Source: Archangium sp. (GTDB taxonomy: Bacteria; Myxococcota; Myxococcia; Myxococcales; Myxococcaceae). From it: a stretch of 10,112 nt of DNA. How positions within the stretch are numbered: position 1 is the stretch's first letter; each line of letters starts with the position of its first letter. Shown here piece after piece: positions 1 to 5,893 of this stretch. The stretch is taken from positions 1-10,112 of the forward strand of contig JAEUJT010000472.1 of NCBI GenBank assembly GCA_016793525.1, given 5' to 3'. Made by a program: the position numbers and the translations under genes. The notes under the pieces were generated by a model. That model did no database searches, was not told where the DNA came from, and saw only the letters and a program-made list of their open reading frames with translations.

Positions 1-56
1 TCATCGGCACCGTGGTGGCGCCAACGGTGCGTGAGCGCCTCGCCGCCGCTGCGTGA
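1..56 (+). CDS. 3' end of an unidentified upstream gene (partial)
   Basis: An open frame enters from the left edge and ends with TGA at 54-56. The 17 complete codons read IGTVVAPTVRERLAAAA; 14 of them end in G or C, which fits the coding bias of the downstream genes. The tail looks like an ordinary soluble C-terminus, but it is too short to assign a family or function. The next gene begins 42 nt later in the same frame and strand. The fragment could be a chance open frame; the other forward frames are less protein-like (one stops at 31-33). Confidence 0.4.
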   Translation, partial: IGTVVAPTVRERLAAAA

Positions 57-86
57 ACGTCGAGCCAGCCAGGGTCGGGGCGGTGC

Positions 87-98
87 TACGTTCGCCTC
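87..98 (+). promoter_or_regulatory. Possible -10 element of a leaderless promoter for the GAF kinase
   Basis: TACGTT at 87-92 matches the TAnnnT form of a -10 hexamer and is followed by exactly 6 nt before the GTG start codon at 99. No Shine-Dalgarno-like purine run lies within 15 nt of this start. Spacing of this kind places the transcript start on or next to the start codon, as in leaderless genes of GC-rich bacteria. No convincing -35 box is visible about 17 nt upstream, so the call rests on the -10 and the spacing. Confidence 0.28.
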
Positions 99-1403
99 GT
101 GCCTGACGAGACACGCCAAACCAGCCGGTTGCGGGCGCTGGCGGAGTCGTCGCAGCTCTTCGCGGAGGCGAGCACCGACCTCCCACGGCTGTTGGGGCTC
201 ATCGCACGCCGCTTTGCGGAGCTGATCGGCGAGGCCACCAACATTCGGCTCATCGAGGGCGACGCGCTGGTGCCGGTGGCGACGTACCACCCCGACCCGA
301 CGATCAACGCGTACCTGCGCGACTTCCACGATCAGACACCGCTCAAGGTCGGAGAGGGCATCTCGGGGCACGTGTTGGCGACGGGCGAGCCGTATTACAT
401 GCCCGAGCTCGACCTCGAGAAGCTCAAGCAGCGGCTCGCGCCCCGCTTCGTTCCCATCTTCGAGAAGACGGGCATCACCGGCATGATCGTGGTGCGCCTC
501 CGAGCGCGCGGCATCAACCTCGGGTACCTGTCGCTGTTCCGGGTCAGCGCCTCGCGCCCGCCCTACACCACCGACGACCTGCTCCTGGTTCAAGACCTGG
601 CCGATCGCGCGGCGCTCGCCATCGACACCAGCCAGCTGGTCGACGGCCTCGAGCGCCGGGTCGCCGAACGCACGCTCGCGCTCGAGACGTCGAACCGCGA
701 GCTCGAGGCGTTCGCGTTTTCGGTGTCGCACGACCTGCGCTCTCCGCTTCGGGTCATCGACGGCTTCTCGCGCATGCTCGAGGAAGATCACGGCGCCCTG
801 CTCAATGCCGACGCCCGGCGCGTGCTCGAGGTGATTCGCCACAACACGCGGCACATGAGCCACCTCATCGAGGACCTTCTCCGGCTGTCCCGGCTCGGCC
901 ATCGTGCGATTCACCCCCTGACGGAGATCGACATGCGCGAGGTGGTCGAGCGCGTGTTGGCGGGCCTTCGAGCCACGAACCCCGAGGTCGCCATCGAGGC
1001 GCGAATCGGCACGCTGCCGAGGGCCATCGGCAACGCCGAGCTGTTGCACCAGGTCTGGGTCAACCTGCTGGGCAACGCGGTGAAGTACTCGCGGCGGAGG
1101 CCGGTGGCGGTGGTCGAGATCGAGGGCGCGCGTGACGGCGGAGAGCTCCGCTACACGGTGAAAGATCACGGCGCCGGCTTCGACCCGCAGTTCGCCGACA
1201 AGTTGTTCGGCGTGTTCCAGCGGCTCCACAGCGACAGCGAGTTCGAAGGCACGGGCGTCGGCCTCGCGCTGGTGCAACGAATTGTCACGCGGCACGGCGG
1301 CCGAGTCTGGGCCAAGGGCCAGATCGACGAAGGCGCGACGTTCGGCTTCGGCCTCCCCGAGCACGGCCCAGATCGGGTCCTTCGCTCCGATTCGGTCCAC
1401 TGA
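99..1403 (+). CDS. GAF-domain sensor histidine kinase, cytoplasmic
   Basis: A 434-residue histidine kinase that should autophosphorylate and pass phosphate to a response regulator not present nearby. Residues about 15-178 form a GAF-like sensor domain, with the characteristic GEGISGHVLATGEP stretch at 86-98. A charged linker helix (about 180-208) joins it to a HisKA domain whose H-box contains the phospho-acceptor H211 in SVSHDLRSPLR. The HATPase domain shows an N-box (N322, N326 in NLLGNAVKYS), a G1 box with D356 (DHGAGF, where DNG is more usual) and a G2 box GTGVGL at 384-389. The FQRLHSDSEFEGTGVGLALV block resembles kinases of the phytochrome-associated type. No membrane segment or signal peptide is visible, so it should sense a cytoplasmic signal or ligand. 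GTG 99 is the first possible start after the in-frame stop at 54-56. The next gene starts 114 nt later, so it is probably a separate unit. The signal sensed is unknown. Confidence 0.93.
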   Translation: MPDETRQTSRLRALAESSQLFAEASTDLPRLLGLIARRFAELIGEATNIRLIEGDALVPVATYHPDPTINAYLRDFHDQTPLKVGEGISGHVLATGEPYYMPELDLEKLKQRLAPRFVPIFEKTGITGMIVVRLRARGINLGYLSLFRVSASRPPYTTDDLLLVQDLADRAALAIDTSQLVDGLERRVAERTLALETSNRELEAFAFSVSHDLRSPLRVIDGFSRMLEEDHGALLNADARRVLEVIRHNTRHMSHLIEDLLRLSRLGHRAIHPLTEIDMREVVERVLAGLRATNPEVAIEARIGTLPRAIGNAELLHQVWVNLLGNAVKYSRRRPVAVVEIEGARDGGELRYTVKDHGAGFDPQFADKLFGVFQRLHSDSEFEGTGVGLALVQRIVTRHGGRVWAKGQIDEGATFGFGLPEHGPDRVLRSDSVH

Positions 1404-1424
1404 GGCGTTCAGCGCATCGGGTGG

Positions 1425-1496
1425 CACCAGCGGCGGTGCGGTGGCCACGAGTGACGTGTTCTGGCCGACGAACCGGAAGCGTGTGCACGAGCGGAG
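1425..1496 (-). promoter_or_regulatory. Candidate LytTR-type sites upstream of the lytS-like gene
   Basis: Four degenerate 11-bp boxes begin at 1425 (CACCAGCGGCG), 1446 (CACGAGTGACG), 1467 (GACGAACCGGA) and 1486 (CACGAGCGGAG), at steps of 21, 21 and 19 bp. They match 8 to 10 of 11 positions of SACSAGYCGRG, the reverse complement of the repeat seen before the tolC gene. They sit in the 114-bp gap between the GAF kinase and the lytS-like gene, ending 10 bp before its possible -10. The motif is GC-rich and degenerate, so chance matches are possible; the phasing is the main argument. Autoregulation by the downstream LytTR protein would be the simplest role. Confidence 0.2.
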
Positions 1497-1505
1497 CGCG
1501 CCAAG

Positions 1506-1517
1506 TACCCTTGCGGC
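1506..1517 (+). promoter_or_regulatory. Possible -10 element of a leaderless promoter for the lytS-like gene
   Basis: TACCCT at 1506-1511 fits TAnnnT and lies exactly 6 nt before the GTG start at 1518, the same geometry as at 87-99. There is no Shine-Dalgarno sequence before this GTG. A -35 is not clear: TGTGCA at 1482-1487 is only a weak match at 18-nt spacing. Confidence 0.28.
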
Positions 1518-2582
1518 GTGAGCACGCCCGCTGAGCTGCCCTCGACGCACCGGCCCTCCAGGCGCTGGGTGGGCATCGCGCTGGTGACCGCGGTGGTGGT
1601 GCTGCAGCACGTGGCCATCTCCATCACCAACCGAGATCTGGGCCGGCTGGTCTCGGTGCTGCTCATCTTCGCCTTCGAGATACCGATCCTGTTCCTCGGG
1701 TTGAACACGCTGTTCGGCTGGGCGGGCCGCCGTGGGCTCAAGTCTCCGGCGGTGGTCGGCCTGGGCATGGTGCTGGCGGGCACCATCGGCGCGGTGGCGG
1801 GCGCGTTGTTCTGGGTGGTGGCGGAGCGGTGGCCCGAGCTGCAGCTGCACGTCAGCAGCACCCAGCCGGTCGAGCTGCCGCGTATGGTGCTGTTCGGCTT
1901 CACCCAGGCGCAGAGCCACTTCGGTTTGTGGACGCTGGCGTACGTGCTGCCGCTGGCGCTCGAAGACGCGCAGCTCCGAAAGTTGGAGGCCGAGAAGCTG
2001 CGCAGCCTCGCCGAGCTGAGCCAGCTGCGCGCGAACCTCGAGCCGCACTTTCTGCTCAATACGCTCAACGCCATCGCCGGCCTGGTGACAGAAGATCCAC
2101 GTGAAGCGCGGCGGCTGCTCGCGGCGTTGGGCGACTTGCTCCGTGATGCGCTGCGCGACGCAAACGAGCTCCAAGGCGTGGGCGCCCAGATGACGTGGCT
2201 CCAGCGGTACGCGGCGATTCTCGAGGCCCGGCACCGCGGCGATCTCACCTTCTCGTGGGACATCGCGCCCGACGTGGCCGACGTGCAGCTCCCTCGGCTG
2301 CTGCTCCAGCCGCTGGTGGAGAACGCGGTGAAACACGGCGCGCTCAAGCGAACCAGCCTCGGCCACGTGTCGGTGCGGGTGGCCTTGGGCGCGGGAGGAA
2401 CGACGTTGGTGTGCGAGGTCTGTGACGATGGGCCGGGCTTCGTCGGAGAGCCGGTGCGCGAAGGCGCCTTCGGGCTGCAGTCGGTGCGGCGCCGAATCGC
2501 GCTGCGCTACGGGGAGCACGGCACGCTTTCACTCGCCTCGACCGCCGAGGGGACGCGCGCGCTGGTCGAGGTGCCCTTATGA
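1518..2582 (+). CDS. LytS-family membrane sensor histidine kinase
   Basis: A 354-residue kinase of the LytS/YehU type (His_kinase family, PF06580), expected to phosphorylate the LytTR regulator encoded next to it. The N-terminal half is membrane-embedded: hydrophobic segments at about 17-37, 44-66, 78-102 and 121-148, with no large periplasmic domain, so the signal is probably sensed in or near the membrane. A short helical linker (about 150-172) leads to the phospho-acceptor H177 in PHFLLNTLNAI, the signature motif of this family. The HATPase part has an N-box with N269 (LLQPLVENAVKHG) and a G-box with D303 and D304 (DDGPGF), and ends with a G2-like GLQSVRRRI. GTG 1518 is chosen because the frame opens with a short cytoplasmic tail before the first membrane segment. 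Its stop overlaps the next gene's ATG by 4 bp (ATGA), so the pair is an operon. The signal is not identifiable from sequence. Confidence 0.93.
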   Translation: MSTPAELPSTHRPSRRWVGIALVTAVVVLQHVAISITNRDLGRLVSVLLIFAFEIPILFLGLNTLFGWAGRRGLKSPAVVGLGMVLAGTIGAVAGALFWVVAERWPELQLHVSSTQPVELPRMVLFGFTQAQSHFGLWTLAYVLPLALEDAQLRKLEAEKLRSLAELSQLRANLEPHFLLNTLNAIAGLVTEDPREARRLLAALGDLLRDALRDANELQGVGAQMTWLQRYAAILEARHRGDLTFSWDIAPDVADVQLPRLLLQPLVENAVKHGALKRTSLGHVSVRVALGAGGTTLVCEVCDDGPGFVGEPVREGAFGLQSVRRRIALRYGEHGTLSLASTAEGTRALVEVPL

Positions 2583-3355
2583 GCGACCGGCTCCTGCGCT
2601 GCCTGGTGGTCGAAGACGAGTGGCCCGCGCGCAACTACCTGGTCGAGCTGCTCCACGCCTCGAAGTTGGCCGAGGTGGTGGGCGCGGTGGCGACGGTGGA
2701 GGAGGCGAACGAGGCGCTCACGTCAGCGGCGATGTTGGGGGTCGACGTGGCCTTCGTCGACGTGCAGCTCTCTCGCAACCAGGGCAACCGCGCGGGGCTC
2801 GAGCTCGCTCGGCAGCTTTCGGCCCAGGCGGGCCCAACGCGCATCGTGTTGGCCACCGCCTTCGAGGAGCACGCGCTCGAGGCGTACCAATTGGGCGTCG
2901 CCGACTACCTGCTCAAGCCGTTCAGCGAGGAGCGCGTGGTGCAGTGCCTGACGCGGCTCAAGCAACGCCAGCGCGCACCCGCCTCGGGCGCGGCGAAGAT
3001 CGTGGCGCGACGGAAGCGCAACCTGGTGTTCCTCTCGCCCGACGAGGTGTGGGCCTTCGAGGCGGCCGATCGGCTCACCTTCGTGCACACCCGCCACGGC
3101 AAGTTCGACATCGACCTCTCGCTGGCCGCCATCGAGCTGGCCTTCGGGGCCGGCCTCGAACGTGTGCACCGCAACTGGCTGGTGAACGTCGCGCACGTGA
3201 AGGAGCTCGAGCGCGACTCGGCGGAGACCACCCTCTTCGTCGGCGACGGCGTGGCGGGCGAAGGCGCCGGTATTCACGTGCCGGTGTCGAGAGACAGAGC
3301 CCAAGAGGTCCGCGAGGCCCTGCTCGAGCGCGCGACCGGCGTGCGGCGCGGGTAA
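2579..3355 (+). CDS. LytTR-family DNA-binding response regulator
   Basis: A 258-residue transcription regulator, partner of the overlapping LytS-type kinase. The receiver domain (about 5-125) has the acidic pair E12/D13, the phospho-acceptor D61 (VAFVDVQL), T93 and the conserved K113 (LLKPF). An Ala/Arg-rich linker at about 131-146 leads to a LytTR DNA-binding domain (about 147-250) with the typical RVHRNWLVNVAHVKEL block at 195-210. LytTR proteins usually bind pairs of short direct repeats spaced about two helical turns. A GAGG sequence at 2568-2571 lies 7 nt before the ATG, inside the end of the kinase gene. The efflux operon starts about 110 bp downstream on the same strand, with phased repeats in the gap, so tolC-mdtABC is the obvious candidate target; that link is inferred from position only. 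Confidence 0.94.
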   Translation: MSDRLLRCLVVEDEWPARNYLVELLHASKLAEVVGAVATVEEANEALTSAAMLGVDVAFVDVQLSRNQGNRAGLELARQLSAQAGPTRIVLATAFEEHALEAYQLGVADYLLKPFSEERVVQCLTRLKQRQRAPASGAAKIVARRKRNLVFLSPDEVWAFEAADRLTFVHTRHGKFDIDLSLAAIELAFGAGLERVHRNWLVNVAHVKELERDSAETTLFVGDGVAGEGAGIHVPVSRDRAQEVREALLERATGVRRG

Positions 3356-3362
3356 CGGGCCG

Positions 3363-3415
3363 CTCGACTGGTGCTCCCCCTGCCCCGGCTCGTCACCCGG
3401 AGCGCCCGGCTGGTC
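3363..3415 (+). promoter_or_regulatory. Three phased 11-bp direct repeats, candidate LytTR operator for the efflux operon
   Basis: Boxes at 3363-3373 (CTCGACTGGTG), 3384-3394 (CCCGGCTCGTC) and 3405-3415 (CCCGGCTGGTC) share the pattern CYCGRCTSGTS and start exactly 21 bp apart. The last two agree at 10 of 11 positions; the first matches the third at 8 of 11. The array lies between the LytTR gene and tolC and ends directly against a GGAAC element. LytTR regulators typically bind roughly 9-bp direct repeats separated by 12-13 bp, which gives the same period. CGGCTCGTC also agrees at 7 of 9 positions with the CCGTTCGTC site of the LytTR protein AlgR, as I recall that consensus. No direct evidence of binding exists here. 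Confidence 0.35.
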
Positions 3416-3441
3416 GGAACCTCCCTTCAGGTCGGGCCGTC
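3416..3441 (+). promoter_or_regulatory. Possible ECF-sigma-type promoter of tolC-mdtABC
   Basis: GGAAC at 3416-3420 and CGTC at 3438-3441 are separated by 17 nt, close to the GGAAC and GTC elements of extracytoplasmic-function (sigma-E-like) promoters. Transcription would start near 3449, giving a leader of about 19 nt to the ATG at 3468. The element follows directly on the phased repeats, a position suited to an activator touching the -35 region. Both elements are short, so a chance match is possible, and no good housekeeping promoter was recognised in the gap. Confidence 0.25.
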
Positions 3442-3453
3442 GCCCAGTACATC

Positions 3454-3457
3454 GAGG
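3454..3457 (+). promoter_or_regulatory. Ribosome binding site of the tolC-family gene
   Basis: GAGG lies 4 nt before GTG 3462, 7 nt before TTG 3465 and 10 nt before ATG 3468. The spacing disfavours GTG and allows TTG or ATG; ATG is taken as the start. The choice changes the protein by only two residues. Confidence 0.5.
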
Positions 3458-3467
3458 CATCGTGTTG

Positions 3468-4730
3468 ATGTTCGTCACCGCCGCGCTGCTGGCCCAAACG
3501 ACTCCGCCGGCCTTGAGCTTGGCTGAAGCGGAGCGGCGCACGCTGGAGCACCAACCGGCAGTTCGCCAGGCGCACGCCAACGCGGCGGTTTTCGATGCGC
3601 GCTCGGATCAAACGATGGCGCTGCTGCTGCCGAGCATCAACGCGTCGGCGCAGTTCACCCGCTCCCACGGCTCGTTCTCTCGCGGCGGCAGCGCGGCTGG
3701 CGGCGTCGTCACCGGAGGCACCACCAATTTCATGTCCATCGGCGTGAGTGGAACGCAGACCCTGTGGGACTTCGGCGCAATCGAGCGGCTGCGCGCGTCT
3801 GACAAGACGGTCGACGCGGCGAAGGCCACCGAGCGGGCGGTGACGCTGCAGGTGCTGCTCACCACGCGGAGGGCCTTCTTTGCCACCCAAGCCACCCGCG
3901 CGCTGGTGCACGTGGCGAAAGACGCGCTCGAGAATCAGCGCACCCACCTCAACCAGATCGACCAGTTCGTGAAGGCGGGGCTGCGCACCGGCATCGACCT
4001 GGCCCAGACGCAGACGCTCGTGGCCAACGCCGAGCTGCAGCTGGTCAACGCGCGCAACGCGTACCGGTTGGCGAGGGCGCAGCTGCGGCAGGCCATCTCC
4101 GACCCGTCGCTCGGTGACTTCGAGGTGGCCGACGACTCGCTGCCGCAGACTCCGCGCGAAGACGAGGAGGTCGATGTCTTGGTGCGGCGCGCGCTCGACA
4201 ACCGCCCAGAGCTGAGCAGCGTGAGGCATCAACTCGAGGCGCAGTCGCTCACGGTGCGCGCCCAACACAGCGGCTACATTCCCACGTTGGTCGCGAGCGG
4301 GGCGGTGTCGGAGGCGGGTACCTCCCCCGACGCGCTGGGCCTCAACTGGAGCTTCGGCGCGGCGCTCTCGTGGAACCTCTTCGCGGGGGGGCTCACCGCG
4401 GCGCAGGTACGCGAGGCCCGGGCCGCCGGCGACGCCGTGCAGTCGCAGCTCGAAGCGCAGCTGGTGCAGGTGCGGGTCGACGTGGAGACGGCGCGGCTCA
4501 CCGTCGAAGATCAACGCAGCGCGATCTCCGCGGCGACGACCGCCGTGAGCGCCGCGAAGGCCCAGCTCACGCTCGCGGAGGGCCGCTACACCCAAGGCGT
4601 CGGCAGCGTGCTCGAGCTGAGCGACGCGCAGATCTTGGCGACCACCGCCGCCGCCCAACTCGTTCAAGCGAACCTCGCGCTGTCGACCGCGCGGGCCCAG
4701 CTCGCAGCCGCCCTCGGAGAGATGCCATGA
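3468..4730 (+). CDS. TolC-family outer membrane efflux channel
   Basis: A 420-residue outer membrane efflux protein (OEP family, two PF02321 repeats at about 15-200 and 225-415) that would trimerise into the exit duct of the tripartite pump encoded by the following genes. The N-terminus (MFVTAALLAQ) looks like a very short signal peptide, probably cut after ALLA, and carries no positive charge. Family signs include SLAEAERRTLEHQPAVRQA near the mature N-terminus, the strand-like stretch around GVSGTQTLWDFG, long Ala/Gln-rich helices in each half, the SWNLFAGG motif that opens the second barrel segment, and a GRYTQGVGSVLELSDAQ block near the C-terminus. The length is normal for the family. GTG 3462 and TTG 3465 are alternative starts. 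Its stop overlaps the mdtA start in ATGA. It lies first in the operon, whereas E. coli mdtABC has no tolC gene of its own and P. aeruginosa muxABC carries opmB last. Confidence 0.93.
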   Translation: MFVTAALLAQTTPPALSLAEAERRTLEHQPAVRQAHANAAVFDARSDQTMALLLPSINASAQFTRSHGSFSRGGSAAGGVVTGGTTNFMSIGVSGTQTLWDFGAIERLRASDKTVDAAKATERAVTLQVLLTTRRAFFATQATRALVHVAKDALENQRTHLNQIDQFVKAGLRTGIDLAQTQTLVANAELQLVNARNAYRLARAQLRQAISDPSLGDFEVADDSLPQTPREDEEVDVLVRRALDNRPELSSVRHQLEAQSLTVRAQHSGYIPTLVASGAVSEAGTSPDALGLNWSFGAALSWNLFAGGLTAAQVREARAAGDAVQSQLEAQLVQVRVDVETARLTVEDQRSAISAATTAVSAAKAQLTLAEGRYTQGVGSVLELSDAQILATTAAAQLVQANLALSTARAQLAAALGEMP

Positions 4731-5893
4731 TCAAACGAATCGTCATCGCGGTGATCGCGTTGAGCGTCATCGGCGTGGTGGCGCTGCGCCTCCGCGAGTC
4801 GAGCGGCGATGGCGCGTCGGCCAAGGGGGCCGCACCCGAGCGCAAGGTCCCGGTGCAGGTCGAGGCCGCGGTGAAACGCGACGTACCGATCATTCTCGAG
4901 GGCCTCGGCACCGTGACCCCGCTCGCCACGGTCACCGTACGCAGCCGAGTGGACGGGCAGCTGGAGAGCCTCTCGTTCACCGAGGGCGGCCCCGTGAAGC
5001 GAGGCCAGCTCTTGGCGCAGATCGACCCACGCCCGTACCGCATCGCCGTCGCCCAGAGCAGCGCCACCCTCGAGCGCGACCTCGCCCAGCAGCGCAACCT
5101 CAAGCTCACGCTCGAGCGCTTCACCGATCTGCGCCGGCAGAACCTCGTGCCGCAGCAGCAGGTGGACGATCAACAGACGCTGGTCGACCAAGCCGGCGCC
5201 ACGGTGGGTATGGATCAAGCCGCGGTCGACAACGCCAAGCTGCAGCTCGACTACACCCGCATCACGTCACCCATCGATGGCATTGCGGGCATTCGCCAGA
5301 TCGACCCCGGCAACCTGGTGCGAGCGAGCGACGCGACGGGCCTGGTGGTGTTGACCCAGCTCGACCCGATCTCCGTGGTCTTCACGCTGGCGCAAGACGA
5401 GCTGAGCCGGGTGTCGAACGCGTTTTCGCAGGGCCCCCGGCAGGTGGAGGCCTGGTCGCGCGACGGGCGCACGCTGCTGGCGACGGGCGAGCTGAAGGTC
5501 ATCGACAACCAGATCAACCTCACCACCGCGAGCCTGCGGCTCAGGGCGCAGTTCGACAACTCAGACCGGGCGCTCTGGCCCAACCAGTTCGTCAAGGCGC
5601 GGCTGCACGTGGAGTCGAAGCAGAACGCGCTCGTGGTCTCAGCCTCGGCCGTGCAGCGCGGGCAGCAAGGCACCTTCGTGTACGTGGTGGGCGCCGATCG
5701 CACCGCGCAGCTCAAGCCGGTGGAGGTCGACTTCATCGAGGGCAGCGTGGCGGTGCTGAAGAGCGGCATCGCGCCCGGAGAGCTGGTGGTGATCGACGGC
5801 CAGGCGCAGCTCAAGCCTGGCGCGGCGGTCGATCCCCGGCAGGCCGGCGGCGGGAAGCAGGTGGCTGACGCGCGCACCGGTGTCGCCCCATGA
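4727..5893 (+). CDS. mdtA: MdtA-type RND efflux periplasmic adaptor (membrane fusion protein)
   Basis: A 388-residue adaptor that should link the RND permeases to the TolC channel across the periplasm. A single N-terminal hydrophobic segment (about 4-21) anchors it; there is no lipobox cysteine, so it is not a lipoprotein. Domains in order: first half of the lipoyl/barrel-sandwich domain with LGTVTPLATVTVRSRVDGQL at 60-79 and GQLLAQIDP at 93-101, an alpha-helical hairpin (about 105-175), the second lipoyl half with LDYTRITSPIDGIAG (174-188), then beta-barrel and membrane-proximal domains (about 205-370). Segments such as VVLTQLDPISVVFTL and LWPNQFVKARL match E. coli MdtA closely in my memory, more than AcrA. 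GGAG at 4716-4719 sits 7 nt before the ATG, inside the end of tolC. The frame is open further upstream, but that part overlaps tolC and is Arg-rich shadow. The stop overlaps mdtB by ATGA. Confidence 0.93.
   Translation: MIKRIVIAVIALSVIGVVALRLRESSGDGASAKGAAPERKVPVQVEAAVKRDVPIILEGLGTVTPLATVTVRSRVDGQLESLSFTEGGPVKRGQLLAQIDPRPYRIAVAQSSATLERDLAQQRNLKLTLERFTDLRRQNLVPQQQVDDQQTLVDQAGATVGMDQAAVDNAKLQLDYTRITSPIDGIAGIRQIDPGNLVRASDATGLVVLTQLDPISVVFTLAQDELSRVSNAFSQGPRQVEAWSRDGRTLLATGELKVIDNQINLTTASLRLRAQFDNSDRALWPNQFVKARLHVESKQNALVVSASAVQRGQQGTFVYVVGADRTAQLKPVEVDFIEGSVAVLKSGIAPGELVVIDGQAQLKPGAAVDPRQAGGGKQVADARTGVAP

Noticed and set aside
87..95. TACGTTCGC as a classical LytTR half-site
   Set aside because: It matches 8 of 9 consensus positions, but no second copy lies 12-13 bp away, so the -10 interpretation is preferred.
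1424..1439. GCACC-AGCGGC-GGTGC hairpin after the GAF kinase, as a terminator
   Set aside because: The stem is only 5 bp and no T-run follows, so it is not a convincing intrinsic terminator; such stems are frequent in GC-rich DNA.
2579..3355. Assigning this regulator as BaeR because it neighbours mdtABC
   Set aside because: The output domain is LytTR, not the OmpR-type winged helix of BaeR, and its kinase is of the LytS family.
2422..3468. 348-codon plus-strand frame across the lytS-like and LytTR genes
   Set aside because: The low-complexity Arg-rich product conflicts with two well-supported domains in the other frames.
3393..4667. Long open frame on the minus strand opposite the tolC gene (424 codons)
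   Set aside because: Its translation is rich in Arg, His and Gly, shows no domain, and is the expected antisense shadow of a GC-biased gene with a clear TolC-family product.
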